A stretch of DNA of 34,888 nt from Oscillospiraceae bacterium (GCA_022787085.1 JALFVE010000046.1:1-34888), one strand, 5' to 3'. Shown: positions 7,223 to 16,227, numbered from the stretch's first letter. Notes: a model not told the origin generated them from the sequence alone. Translations and numbers: made by a program.

Positions 7223-8710
7223 TTGGCAGGAAAAAGAACAGCGCAGCGAAGTGAACAAGGGGACACATTTGTCTGCAGGCTCAGTATGTATATCGAAAAA
7301 AGCGGAATGTCGGTGCAGAAGCTGGCTGCGGTGACGGGGCTTGGCAGAACTGCCATCCAGCACACTCTGTCAGGGAAGCTCGTTCCCGCAAAAAGCTTTA
7401 TAGACAGGCTCTGCGCCGCTCTTCCCATGACTCCCGACCAGAGGGAGGAGCTTGTCAGACAGTATGCCCGTGAAAAGGCGGGGGACGCAGTTTATTACAA
7501 CCGCTGCCGCATAAAGCAGATAATTGAAAGCCTGCCGCAGTACCGCATTTCCGAAAGCGCACCGAGTTTTACTCCCGAAATGAAGGACAGCTTCCATCCT
7601 CCCGTCAGGACGGTGACGGGGATAGCCAATGTGAACGGTTTTTTCAGAACTATGCTCATTGCCGAGACTCATGCCGAGGCGCCCTTTATTACGGCGGCAC
7701 TTCCCACAGATTCAATGTTTTTTGAAATGCTTCCCCAGATAACATCCGCTTCGGGAAAGAAACTCAGGCTTGAGCATTTTTTCGCCATGAACACCTTTGC
7801 CGACGGTGAAAAGAATACCAACATGGATATCCTTCAGGCATCGCTCAGAACAGCCATGTGCTCTGCTGTGGATTATTCTCCCTATTATCATTATATTTCG
7901 CCCGAAACTGAGGATAATATCCTTGCGCCCTATCCCTATTATATCGTGGCTTCGGATTGTTCCATGCTCATCTCGGCAGATCATTCCTCGGCGGTGCTTA
8001 TCGAGGACGAGGGGCTGAGAGGAGAGCTTCTCAAACATTCGGAATGGATAAAATGCCGTTCATCCCTTATGATAAATCAGGTGGGACAGTCGGAAATGTT
8101 CGACACCTTTGCAAATTCCTCGCCTTATTTTTACAGCAGCATCGAGTATCAGCCCTGCCTTACCTCATTTATCACACAGGATATCCTGCAAAAAAGGCTT
8201 GGGGATATTCCCGATAAAGAAGGCGTTCTGCAGGCGGTAAAAGAAAAATTTTTCAGCGGGGAAAGGCATGACTCGGGGCATTTCAAAAACTTTTTTACAA
8301 AGGAAGGGCTTATTTCCTTTGCCGAAACGGGTCAGATGACAAATATGCCCGGCTCCCTGCTGACGCCAATGAGCATTGAAGAACGGATCTATTTTCTGGA
8401 ATCCATGAAGGCTGAGGCGGGAAGCTTTGTAATGCTCAAGAAGGATTTTGCGGTCCCCTCGTTCATGCAGGTGATATGCCTGACAAACAGGCAGGTCATC
8501 ATTTCCTGCCTTCTGGGGGAAAAGAATTTCTGCTGTGTGCTTACCGAGCCCGGGCTTTGCGGCGCATTTGAGGATCTTACGGATAATCTCATTGATACGG
8601 GACTTACCGAGGGCGTGGGGATACTCACTGCGGTGATAGACTGCTGCATTGATATGCTTAAAAATTCCGGGAATGAAACGCTTAACGAAAATATCATTAT
8701 AGACGCATAA
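7223..8710 (+). CDS. XRE-type helix-turn-helix protein with large uncharacterised C-terminal region
   Basis: The 495-residue cytosolic protein has an XRE-like DNA-binding domain at about residues 14-72 (YIEKSGMSVQKLAAVTGLGR, then AIQHTLSGKLVP). A ~420-residue region follows that I do not recognise. No transmembrane segment or signal peptide is evident. The frame can open at GTG 7214, but GGGGTGG (7211-7217) overlaps it; TTG 7223 is better spaced and chosen. It is 12 bases upstream of hflX, so the two are likely co-transcribed. The C-terminal part may sense a ligand or protein partner, but nothing in the sequence says which. Confidence 0.7.
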   Translation: MAGKRTAQRSEQGDTFVCRLSMYIEKSGMSVQKLAAVTGLGRTAIQHTLSGKLVPAKSFIDRLCAALPMTPDQREELVRQYAREKAGDAVYYNRCRIKQIIESLPQYRISESAPSFTPEMKDSFHPPVRTVTGIANVNGFFRTMLIAETHAEAPFITAALPTDSMFFEMLPQITSASGKKLRLEHFFAMNTFADGEKNTNMDILQASLRTAMCSAVDYSPYYHYISPETEDNILAPYPYYIVASDCSMLISADHSSAVLIEDEGLRGELLKHSEWIKCRSSLMINQVGQSEMFDTFANSSPYFYSSIEYQPCLTSFITQDILQKRLGDIPDKEGVLQAVKEKFFSGERHDSGHFKNFFTKEGLISFAETGQMTNMPGSLLTPMSIEERIYFLESMKAEAGSFVMLKKDFAVPSFMQVICLTNRQVIISCLLGEKNFCCVLTEPGLCGAFEDLTDNLIDTGLTEGVGILTAVIDCCIDMLKNSGNETLNENIIIDA

Positions 8711-8722
8711 AAGGAGGTCATT

Positions 8723-9988
8723 ATGTCCGAGCTGTATGAAACAGGTGCGGAGCAGCTGCCCGTAAAAGCTGTAATTATCACCGTTGACACGGGAGAATTT
8801 GATGCAGAGCTTTCACTGAAGGAGCTTGAGGAGCTTGCCCATACTGCGGGAGCGGAGGTGGTGGGGCAGGTGATCCAGAAGCGGCCATCTCCCGATACGG
8901 CAACGTATATCGGCTCGGGACGGCTTTCTGAGCTTGCTGCCGAGCTTGAAACGCTGGGAGCGGAGCTTCTCATATTCGACTGCGAGCTTACCGCAAATCA
9001 GACCCGAAATATCGAGGATATAACCGATGTGAGAGCCATAGACCGCACCACCCTTATTCTCGATATATTTGCGCAAAGGGCGCTTTCCGCTGAGGGACGC
9101 ATACAGGTGGAGCTTGCCCAGCAGAAATACCGCCTTGCTCATCTTGCGGGAAAGGGAATTTCCATGTCCCGTCTGGGCGGCGGAATTGGCACGAGAGGTC
9201 CCGGAGAATCGAAGCTTGAGACTGACAGGAGACATATCAGGCGGAGAATTGAGCTTCTTGAGGACGATCTCAGGGAAATTCGCCGCCGCAGAGACCTTAT
9301 CAGAAAAAGGCGAAAAAAGGACAGCGTTCTTACCGCTGCGGTGGTGGGTTATACAAATGTTGGAAAATCCACACTGTTAAATGCCCTCACAGATGCAGGG
9401 GTATTAGCCGAAAACAAGCTCTTTGCCACTCTGGATATCACTTCCCGTTCTCTTGAGCTTCCCGACGGACGGAGCGTGCTTCTCACCGATACGGTAGGTC
9501 TTATCAGGCGGCTTCCCCATCATCTTGTGGAGGCATTCAAAAGCACTCTTGAGGAAGCGGCAAATGCGGATATTATCCTGAACGTAATTGACATCAGCTC
9601 CGAGGACGCCTACGGTCAGGCAAAGGTCACAAATGAGCTGCTTTCCGAGCTTGGCTGCGACGGCATCCCCAAAATCGATGTTTTAAACAAATGCGACAAG
9701 CTTCCCGGCTTTGAAAATATCCCAGAGGACGACACCACCGTTAAAATATCCGCCAAGGAGAAATTCGGCTTTGACAGGCTTCTCAGCTGCGTTGCCGCAA
9801 ATCTTCCCGAGCAGGCAGAGAGGGGCAGCTTTGTCATTCCCTATGACAAGGGCGGGCTTTTAAGCATTATCCGTTCAGAGGGAAAAATATTTTCCGAGGA
9901 ATACACCGAAAGCGGCACGCTCATTGACGCTCTTGTGGACAAAAAGGTACTTCACATGGTGGAGGAATACCGCTGTGAACAGAACTGA
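8723..9988 (+). CDS. hflX: GTPase HflX, ribosome-associated
   Basis: HflX is a ribosome-splitting and ribosome-rescue GTPase. The 421 residues show the HflX N-terminal domain (about 15-200, including TYIGSGRLSEL and the glycine-rich loop GGGIGTRGPGE at 152-162 that reaches toward the peptidyl-transferase centre). The G domain follows with P-loop GYTNVGKST (209-217), DTVG (256-259) and NKCD (322-325), and then a short C-terminal domain. AAGGAGG upstream fixes the ATG. Length is normal for the family. It sits between the XRE-type regulator and a small membrane protein. Confidence 0.97.
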   Translation: MSELYETGAEQLPVKAVIITVDTGEFDAELSLKELEELAHTAGAEVVGQVIQKRPSPDTATYIGSGRLSELAAELETLGAELLIFDCELTANQTRNIEDITDVRAIDRTTLILDIFAQRALSAEGRIQVELAQQKYRLAHLAGKGISMSRLGGGIGTRGPGESKLETDRRHIRRRIELLEDDLREIRRRRDLIRKRRKKDSVLTAAVVGYTNVGKSTLLNALTDAGVLAENKLFATLDITSRSLELPDGRSVLLTDTVGLIRRLPHHLVEAFKSTLEEAANADIILNVIDISSEDAYGQAKVTNELLSELGCDGIPKIDVLNKCDKLPGFENIPEDDTTVKISAKEKFGFDRLLSCVAANLPEQAERGSFVIPYDKGGLLSIIRSEGKIFSEEYTESGTLIDALVDKKVLHMVEEYRCEQN

Positions 9989-9999
9989 GGTGAATTGAT

Positions 10000-10422
10000 A
10001 TGCTCTCTGCGGTTCTGATGATTTTGGGCATTGCTGTGATAATAATATCAGTATGGGCGCAAAAAGAAGCTGTGAAAAAAGAAACTGAGCTGCGGGAATT
10101 TACGGGCAGGGCTGTGAAATACGATGCCCTTGTTCTTGACTGCCCCGAGGAAAAGGGAAAAAAATCGGTTATAATACAGATAAGGATAGAAGAGCAGCGG
10201 CGCACACTCGTTCACCGCTGCGAGGAATTGTTTTACGGAAAATACAAGCGGGGAGACAGGATATCAGTTTATCTCATTGAGGAAATGCCCGCCGACAGGT
10301 CTGTCATTGAGGGAGACAACCGCTTTGAGCGCTTTATCCGAACGGAAAGACTTCTGCGGCTCCCCGCAAGGATACTGGGGGGCATTGCCGCTGTCCTCGG
10401 CATAATTTTTCTTTTTATTTGA
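10000..10422 (+). CDS. Small membrane protein with two terminal TM segments, DUF3592-like
   Basis: In this 140-residue protein a hydrophobic segment at about 2-20 (LSAVLMILGIAVIIISVWA) and another at 120-140 enclose a ~95-residue polar, beta-rich region. The layout and the KYDALVLDCPEE / GDRISVYL pattern resemble DUF3592-type proteins. The family call is tentative and no function is known. It starts 12 bases after hflX behind GAGGTGA, so it is the probable last gene of that operon. A separate promoter for the next gene starts within 45 bases of its stop. Confidence 0.65.
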   Translation: MLSAVLMILGIAVIIISVWAQKEAVKKETELREFTGRAVKYDALVLDCPEEKGKKSVIIQIRIEEQRRTLVHRCEELFYGKYKRGDRISVYLIEEMPADRSVIEGDNRFERFIRTERLLRLPARILGGIAAVLGIIFLFI

Positions 10423-10441
10423 TGAAAATATTGTGAAACAG

Positions 10442-10470
10442 TGGAATTTCCTCGGAATATGTGTTATACT
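10442..10470 (+). promoter_or_regulatory. Promoter candidate of the yfmF-yfmH-lgt-folD operon
   Basis: TGGAAT (10442-10447), 17 bases, TATACT (10465-10470). The -10 is good and the -35 weak. It is the best match in the gap before yfmF. Confidence 0.5.
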
Positions 10471-10503
10471 TAAAGAATAAAATAATTTTTCGGAGATGAT
10501 AAA

Positions 10504-11778
10504 GTGACAGAGCAAAGAAGAATCGAAATTGCCCCGGGAATCGGCATGACTGTTGTCACAGATCCCAAATACAAGACAGGCAGCATTGTGGTGAATTTCG
10601 TTTGCAGGCATAATGCCGAAACCGCCGCCGCCAATGCCGCTGTCGCATTTATGATCGAGGATACCTGCAAAAGCTGTCCCACCGTTACGGAATTTAACAA
10701 GCGGCTGGGTATGCTTTACGGCGCAGGAATAAACACGGGTATACTGCGCTATTTTGACAGCGTTCAGATAGTTGCCGCAGCCTCCTGCATTGCGGATAAA
10801 TATGCGCTGGAGGGCGAGGATATCACCTGTCAGACCGCAAGGCTGCTGACAGACTGCATTTTCGACCCCGTAACAGAGTTTGTAAACGGAGAGGAATGTT
10901 TCCCCGAAAAGCAGTTCAGGCTTAAAAAGCAGGAGCTTATCGACGATATCGACGCTGATATCAACGACAAGAGAGGCTATGCTCTGAAAAATGCGGGAAA
11001 GATAATTTATGAGGGCGAGCCTGCGGGAATACCACTCAAGGGAGAACATTCGGGGGCAGAGGCGCTTACCGCTTCCGAGGTTTACAAGGCATATAAGAAT
11101 ATTCTCAGAACCGCAAGAATCGAGATAGTTTATGTGGGCTGCGAAATATCCCCTCAGTGCGAAAGGCTTCTTATCGACCGTTTCGGTTCAATGGAAAGGG
11201 AGAATATTTACGAGCCGCATAACGCCGTATCTCCCGTTAAGCCCTCTCCCGTTTATAAAACCGACAGGCTTGAGGTGGCTCAGAGCAAGATGGTCATGGC
11301 GTATAAGACCGACAAGACCGATTATGCCGTATCTAAGCTCTTTACCGCTCTTCTGGGCGGCACTCCCTTCTCTCTTCTTTTCAAGAATGTGAGAGAAAAG
11401 CTCAGCCTGTGCTATTACTGCTCTGCAAGCTACAGCCGCAGAAAGGGCGTGCTGTTTATTGACAGCGGCGTGGAAAATGCAAATATCGAGGCTGCAAGGG
11501 CTGAGATCATGAAGCAGGTGGAAATGGCTGCAAGGGGCGAATTTTCCGACGAGCTGCTGGAAAAAACAAAGCTGCTCCTTACCTGCGCTTTAAAATCGGT
11601 TTACGATTATCCAAGATCTGCCGCTGACTGGATCGCAGATGAATATTTCGGCGGAGAGCTTATTTCTCCCGAGGATGCCGCTGCTATGATAAACGCTGTT
11701 ACAAGAGAGCAGATTTGTAAGTACGGCGCATCTCTGAAGCTTGATACGGTCTATGTTTTAACGGGAAAGGAGGAATGA
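10504..11778 (+). CDS. yfmF: M16-family peptidase-like protein YfmF, no zinc motif
   Basis: This 424-residue insulinase-fold protein is of the class now annotated as EF-P 5-aminopentanol modification-associated YfmF (B. subtilis ymfF). The usual zinc motif HxxEH is absent: at the corresponding place, about residues 35-55, the sequence reads RHNAETAAANAAVAFMIED. It is therefore probably the catalytically silent partner of the next gene. Paired inactive and active M16 subunits are common in this superfamily. The start is GTG after GGAGATG. Only three bases separate it from yfmH, which supports translational coupling and a heterodimer. Confidence 0.85.
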   Translation: MTEQRRIEIAPGIGMTVVTDPKYKTGSIVVNFVCRHNAETAAANAAVAFMIEDTCKSCPTVTEFNKRLGMLYGAGINTGILRYFDSVQIVAAASCIADKYALEGEDITCQTARLLTDCIFDPVTEFVNGEECFPEKQFRLKKQELIDDIDADINDKRGYALKNAGKIIYEGEPAGIPLKGEHSGAEALTASEVYKAYKNILRTARIEIVYVGCEISPQCERLLIDRFGSMERENIYEPHNAVSPVKPSPVYKTDRLEVAQSKMVMAYKTDKTDYAVSKLFTALLGGTPFSLLFKNVREKLSLCYYCSASYSRRKGVLFIDSGVENANIEAARAEIMKQVEMAARGEFSDELLEKTKLLLTCALKSVYDYPRSAADWIADEYFGGELISPEDAAAMINAVTREQICKYGASLKLDTVYVLTGKEE

Positions 11779-11781
11779 GCC

Positions 11782-13065
11782 ATGACGAGAGAAATTATCT
11801 CAAACTCCCGCACAGGGGATAAATACACCAAGATCATACATGACAGCGGACTTCAGATACTTATCTGGAAAACCGAGGGTCAGAGCGTGAAGCACGCCAT
11901 TTTCGGCACCCGCTACGGCTCGGTGAACACCACCTTCAAGACCTCCGACGATCCCGATTTCGTCACCGTTCCAAACGGCATTGCTCATTACCTTGAGCAT
12001 AAGCTCTTTGAGAACGAGGACTGCGATGTTTTCGACCTTTACGCTCAGACGGGCGCTTCGGGAAATGCATACACTTCCTTTGACAGGACCTGCTATCTTT
12101 TTTCCTGCACCGATAATTTTATCCCTTCCCTGCGCATCCTTCTTGATTTCGTTCAGAAGCCCTATTTCACCGAGGAGACTGTCCGCAAGGAGCAGGGGAT
12201 CATTGCTCAGGAGATAAGAATGTATGACGACGACCCCAACTGGAGAGTTTTCTTCAATCTCCTTGAGGGTGTATATCACGAAAATCCCGTCAGAATCGAC
12301 ATTGCGGGAACGGTTGAATCCATTGCGCAGATAAATTCCGACCTGCTTTACCGCTGCTATAATACATTCTACAATCTTCACAATATGGTTCTTGCCATTG
12401 CGGGAGATGTGGACGAGGACGAGATACTCGCCGTCTGCGACGAGCTTTTGAAGCCCTGCGAGAATAAGCAGCTGGTTTCAATTGTTCCCGAGGAGCCTGA
12501 TACCGTTAGGGAAAGCTACAGAGAGCAATGCTTTGAGGTGGCTGTGCCCATGTTCAATTTAGGCTTCAAGTCAAAGCCTGTGAGCAATGAGGATATCGTC
12601 AGGGAAACGGTTCTCTGCAATATGGCGGAGGTACTTCTTATAGGCGAGACCTCCGAGCTTTACAAGACGCTCTATGATGACGGGCTTCTCAATTCCGCAT
12701 TTTATTACGAGACCTTCTCGGGAGACGGCTACTTCGTTCCCATCTTCGGCGGCGAATCCAGAGACCCCGAAAAGGTTAGGGAAATGCTTAACGCCGAGAT
12801 CAAAAAGCGCATTGCCGAGGGCTTTGACAGGGAATGCTTCGAGATCGCTAAGAAGCATTATTACGGCTCTCTTATCAAGGGGCTTTACGGCGCCGAATCC
12901 ATTGCGTCGGGTCTTGTAAATGCGGGACTTCGGGGAACGGGAGACGGCTTTTCGGTTATTGAGGCTGCTGCAAGCATCTCTCTTGAAGATGTGAGAGACT
13001 GCCTTGCAAGGCGCTTCGATACGGAAAACTCCACTCTTTCCGTTATCCGCCCCATAAATAAATGA
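11782..13065 (+). CDS. yfmH: M16-family zinc metalloprotease YfmH
   Basis: This 427-residue M16 protein is the active partner of the preceding gene. It has the inverted zinc motif HYLEH (His69, Glu72, His73) and the downstream glutamate in AQEIRMYDDDP (Glu144). A second, non-catalytic M16 half follows from about residue 200. NCBI-style naming links the YfmF/YfmH pair to 5-aminopentanol modification of elongation factor P; the substrate itself is not settled. It is cytosolic, with no signal peptide. It sits upstream of lgt and folD in one close-spaced run. Confidence 0.9.
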   Translation: MTREIISNSRTGDKYTKIIHDSGLQILIWKTEGQSVKHAIFGTRYGSVNTTFKTSDDPDFVTVPNGIAHYLEHKLFENEDCDVFDLYAQTGASGNAYTSFDRTCYLFSCTDNFIPSLRILLDFVQKPYFTEETVRKEQGIIAQEIRMYDDDPNWRVFFNLLEGVYHENPVRIDIAGTVESIAQINSDLLYRCYNTFYNLHNMVLAIAGDVDEDEILAVCDELLKPCENKQLVSIVPEEPDTVRESYREQCFEVAVPMFNLGFKSKPVSNEDIVRETVLCNMAEVLLIGETSELYKTLYDDGLLNSAFYYETFSGDGYFVPIFGGESRDPEKVREMLNAEIKKRIAEGFDRECFEIAKKHYYGSLIKGLYGAESIASGLVNAGLRGTGDGFSVIEAAASISLEDVRDCLARRFDTENSTLSVIRPINK

Positions 13066-13091
13066 TTATCCGAAGGGACTGAAAAATCAGC

Positions 13092-14126
13092 ATGAATCAG
13101 GTCGAAAGGCTTTTCGGCGACAGAATCGTATTCCCCGGGCTGGGAATTGATATAAGCGTTGACAGCGAGGCTTTTTCCATTTTCGGGCTGTCCATTAAAT
13201 GGTACGGCGTTGTAATAGCTCTGGGAATGTTGCTTGCAATGATATACTGCTTCAGGCGCACGAAGGAGTTCGGCATTGACGGGGACCGTCTCACGGACGC
13301 CGTTTTTGCGGGACTTATCGGCGCTGTTATCGGTGCAAGGCTTTATTATGTAGCGCTCCATGCGGATAGCTTCCATGATATTAAGGAGGTTTTCGCCATC
13401 AGGGATGGGGGACTTGCCATTTACGGCGGAATATTGGGCGCACTGCTTTTCGGCTGCATTACCGCAAAAATCCGCAAGCTCCGTATTCTCCCCACTCTTG
13501 ACATCGCTTCCATGGGCTTCCTTATCGGGCAGGCTCTGGGCAGATGGGGCAATTTCTTCAATCAGGAGGCATTCGGCTGCAACACCTCTCTCCCTTGGGG
13601 AATGTCGGGCAGCAGGATACAGCAGTATCTGGTAAATCATCAGGCATCTCTTGCGGCTCAGGGCATGGAGATTGATCCATATCTTCCCGTTCATCCATGC
13701 TTCCTTTACGAATCCCTCTGGTGCATTGCGGGCTTTCTCATTCTCCATTTTTATCAGAAGCACAGAAAATTTGACGGAGAGCTCTTCTGCATTTACGTTC
13801 TCTGGTACGGAACAGGCAGATTCTTTATTGAGGGACTCAGGACCGACAGCCTTTATATCGGAAATGTGAGGGCTTCTCAGCTTCTGGCGCTTATTAGCGC
13901 ATTGGCGGCTCTTGCGGTCATTATCATTATGAGGATAAGGATAAAGAAAAAGGGAGCGGTCATTTTATACCGTGACACCGAGGAATCAAAGGCTATTCTT
14001 GAAGCAGCCGCAAATGCGGAAAAGGAAGAGGCAGAGCGCAGAAGGGCTAAAAAGCATAAGGAGCTGACCGTCGAGCAGAGGATAATTTCCGATGAGGATG
14101 AACAGGATGAGGAAGCTCAGAAATAA
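13092..14126 (+). CDS. lgt: Prolipoprotein diacylglyceryl transferase Lgt
   Basis: Lgt transfers diacylglycerol from phosphatidylglycerol to the lipobox cysteine of prelipoproteins in the membrane. The 344 residues contain several membrane helices and the signature GRWGNFFNQEAFG, with further conserved patches RDGGLAIYGGILGA, HPCFLYESLW and YGTGRFFIEGLRTDSL. The E. coli HGG histidine position reads Tyr here (IYGG), which I believe is common in Clostridia. About 60 charged residues, rich in Lys/Arg/Glu, extend past the last helix at the C-terminus, longer than typical. A lipoprotein candidate (CapA-like, 31056) is present in the window. AAGGG about 15 bases upstream is the only ribosome-site candidate. 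Confidence 0.95.
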   Translation: MNQVERLFGDRIVFPGLGIDISVDSEAFSIFGLSIKWYGVVIALGMLLAMIYCFRRTKEFGIDGDRLTDAVFAGLIGAVIGARLYYVALHADSFHDIKEVFAIRDGGLAIYGGILGALLFGCITAKIRKLRILPTLDIASMGFLIGQALGRWGNFFNQEAFGCNTSLPWGMSGSRIQQYLVNHQASLAAQGMEIDPYLPVHPCFLYESLWCIAGFLILHFYQKHRKFDGELFCIYVLWYGTGRFFIEGLRTDSLYIGNVRASQLLALISALAALAVIIIMRIRIKKKGAVILYRDTEESKAILEAAANAEKEEAERRRAKKHKELTVEQRIISDEDEQDEEAQK

Positions 14127-14147
14127 AATTAACAGGAGGAATCAGAA

Positions 14148-15002
14148 ATGGCAAATCTTATTGACGGCAAGGCGGTTTCCGCAAGGGTCAAGGCTCAGGT
14201 CAGAACTGAGGCTGAGGAGCTGAAGGCAAAGGGAATTTCCATAGGACTTGCGGTTGTTATCGTGGGAGACAATCCCGCTTCGAGAGTTTATGTGAACAAC
14301 AAGAAAAAAGCCTGCGCAGAGGTGGGCTTTGAATCCTTTGAGTACGCTCTCCCCGCAGAGACTTCCGAGGAGGAGCTTCTCGCTCTTGTGGACAAGCTCA
14401 ATAATGATGAAAAGGTAAACGGCATCCTTGTTCAGCTGCCTCTTCCCAAGCAGATTAACGAGACTGCTGTTATCAATGCAATCCGTCCCGAAAAGGATGT
14501 TGACGCATTCCACCCCGAGAATGTGGGTCACATTATGATAGGCGATTATTCCTTCCTGCCCTGCACTCCCGCAGGCGTTATGGAGCTTATCGCTGATACG
14601 GGCGTGGACGTTTGCGGCAAGAACTGCGTTGTTATCGGCAGAAGCAATATTGTCGGCAAGCCTATGGCTATGCTTCTTCTCCATAAGAACGGAACTGTTA
14701 CCATCACCCACTCAAAAACACGCAATTTAAAGGAGATATGCGCTGCTGCGGATATCCTTGTTGCCGCTGTGGGCAAGGCGAAATTCGTTACTCCCGACAT
14801 GGTCAAGGAGGGCGCTGTTGTTATTGATGTGGGCATGAACCGCAACGAAGAGGGCAAACTTTGCGGAGATGTGGATTTCGAGGCGTGCAAGGACAAGGCA
14901 GGCTATATCACTCCCGTTCCCGGCGGCGTTGGTCCTATGACCATTGCTATGCTTATGAGGAATACTCTCACTGCCGCTAAACAGCAGAATGGGGTATTAT
15001 AA
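14148..15002 (+). CDS. folD: Bifunctional methylenetetrahydrofolate dehydrogenase / cyclohydrolase FolD
   Basis: FolD interconverts 5,10-methylene-, methenyl- and 10-formyl-tetrahydrofolate in the cytosol. The 284-residue length is normal. Visible signatures are SRVYVNNKKKACAEVG with the catalytic Tyr and Lys, VQLPLPKQI, DAFHPENVG, the Rossmann signature IGRSNIVGKPMA, and TPVPGGVGPMT near the end. AGGAGG upstream of ATG 14148 fixes the start. It is the last gene of the yfmF-yfmH-lgt-folD run and is followed by two hairpins. Confidence 0.97.
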   Translation: MANLIDGKAVSARVKAQVRTEAEELKAKGISIGLAVVIVGDNPASRVYVNNKKKACAEVGFESFEYALPAETSEEELLALVDKLNNDEKVNGILVQLPLPKQINETAVINAIRPEKDVDAFHPENVGHIMIGDYSFLPCTPAGVMELIADTGVDVCGKNCVVIGRSNIVGKPMAMLLLHKNGTVTITHSKTRNLKEICAAADILVAAVGKAKFVTPDMVKEGAVVIDVGMNRNEEGKLCGDVDFEACKDKAGYITPVPGGVGPMTIAMLMRNTLTAAKQQNGVL

Positions 15003-15015
15003 TATCAAAATTAAA

Positions 15016-15045
15016 GTGTTTCTCCCCGCCGTAGGGGAGAAACAC
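15016..15045 (+). terminator. Perfect 12-bp hairpin after folD
   Basis: GTGTTTCTCCCC (15016-15027) pairs fully with GGGGAGAAACAC (15034-15045) around a 6-base loop. It lacks a U-tract, so it may stabilise the 3' end or act with the next hairpin. Confidence 0.6.
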
Positions 15046-15058
15046 TCGAAGGTATATT

Positions 15059-15099
15059 CAGCGGACTTGCCCCTATGGGACTGTCCGCTGATTTTTTTT
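15059..15099 (+). terminator. Intrinsic terminator of the folD operon
   Basis: CAGCGGAC (15059-15066) pairs with GTCCGCTG (15083-15090), with an inner CCC-TAT-GGG stem. It is followed by ATTTTTTTT. Confidence 0.88.
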
Positions 15100-15127
15100 A
15101 TAGAAATGCTTAACGACATCTTTTCAC

Positions 15128-15159
15128 AAAAAAAATCGCCCCGATTAGCGTCGGGGCGA
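15128..15159 (-). terminator. Intrinsic terminator facing the pdaA-like gene
   Basis: TCGCCCCGA / TCGGGGCGA (15136-15144, 15151-15159) form a perfect 9-bp stem. On the minus strand eight U residues follow (complement of 15128-15135). It lies ~130 bases past the pdaA-like stop. The 15160-15291 stretch before it shows no supported gene. Confidence 0.85.
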
Positions 15160-15291
15160 AGCCATTGTCCGCAGCTGCAGCATGGGACAGGCAGAAGAAA
15201 TAAAACAAGGAAGATAACGAGACGTTCTGCTGTCTGCATCAGCAAAACAAGGATATATCAAAATCCCCTTTCAGGGATCTGATGTCATAAA

Positions 15292-16053
15292 TCAGACCTC
15301 AGGCAAACCAAACTCATATCCTGCCGCCCTGATATTGTCGATGGCTTGGGGAAGAATATGGCAGTTTGTCTCGGAAACGCTGTGGAGAAGATAGATCGCC
15401 CCTCTGTGAGCTGCGGAGCAGACTCTCTCGAGAGAAGAATTTTCCTCGGGCTGATCGTCCACATTCCAGTCACAGTAAGCAAAGCTCCAGACCAGCGTAG
15501 TGTAGCCGCAGTCATGAACTGCGGACAATGCCTTCTCGGAATATTCGCCGCAGGGAGGACGGAAATATTTCATTTCATAGCCGTATTCCTGCTTCACATA
15601 TTCATGGAGAGACATTATCTCCTCTTTAATGCCCTCATCGGAGAGCTTTGGGAGAGATGCGTGCGCCATGCCGTGATTGCCTATAACATGACCCTCGCTT
15701 ATCATCCTTTTCACAAGCTCGGGATTTCGCTTGGCGTAATCTCCCGTCAGGAAGAATACCGCCTTAACGTTTTTCTCCTTCAATGTGTCAAGGATCGGCG
15801 CAGTGAAGCCGTTTTCATAGCCCTGGTCGAAGGTGAGGACGATTTTGTCCCCGTCTGTGACCGCATATGCGCCGTATTTATAAAACTGCTCGTTGAACAT
15901 CAGTGCGCCCACGGGACAGTTTTCATCGTTTACCTCCCGACCCTGACCGTAGCCGCAAAGGGTGCTGTCAAGGGCGGTGACTGACGAGCCGAAGCCCGCA
16001 GAAAAGATCATTGCGAGACTGAGAATAAGTGCTGCCGTTTTTTTACCCGTCAA
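15292..16053 (-). CDS. Polysaccharide deacetylase, PdaA-like
   Basis: This is an exported NodB-fold deacetylase, 254 residues from the preferred start. A signal-peptide-like N-terminus (KKTAALILSLAMIFSAGFG) precedes the catalytic domain. NodB motifs are TFDQGYENG (first Asp kept, second metal-site Asp replaced by Gln), GNHGMAH with the HxxxH metal pair, RPPCGEYS, and a C-terminal LLHSVS. Bacillus PdaA, which makes muramic-delta-lactam in spore cortex, also lacks the second Asp (Asn in its TFDNGYENG), so this is a PdaA-type feature. The frame continues upstream to ATG 16188, but AAAAGGAGG at 16069-16061 with 7-8 base spacing selects TTG 16053. The 45 extra codons would add another hydrophobic segment. 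Confidence 0.85.
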   Translation of the reverse strand: MTGKKTAALILSLAMIFSAGFGSSVTALDSTLCGYGQGREVNDENCPVGALMFNEQFYKYGAYAVTDGDKIVLTFDQGYENGFTAPILDTLKEKNVKAVFFLTGDYAKRNPELVKRMISEGHVIGNHGMAHASLPKLSDEGIKEEIMSLHEYVKQEYGYEMKYFRPPCGEYSEKALSAVHDCGYTTLVWSFAYCDWNVDDQPEENSSLERVCSAAHRGAIYLLHSVSETNCHILPQAIDNIRAAGYEFGLPEV

Positions 16054-16227
16054 AGGTATGCCTCCTTTTGAAAAAAAGCTATCTATATCAACCGCAGAGC
16101 TTATTAAAGCATAGCCTGCAAAAGCCAAGCCTGCGGATAATAATAGCATACCCTTTTTTCGTCGGAGCAACACGGGGATTATTTTCATCCCGCTAAGAAT
16201 AGTATACCGTATTTTTCGGAAAATACC

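Noticed and set aside
12885-13763. 292-codon minus-strand ORF
   Set aside because: It spans yfmH and lgt on the other strand, both clear families.
14997-15245. 82-codon minus-strand ORF with hydrophobic start
   Set aside because: It reads through three terminator hairpins and has no convincing ribosome site; the translated sequence tracks the inverted repeats.
16200-16206. Sigma-G -10 (TATACTA) for the pdaA-like gene
   Set aside because: No matching -35 at 16-18 bases; a perfect TTGACA promoter lies just upstream.
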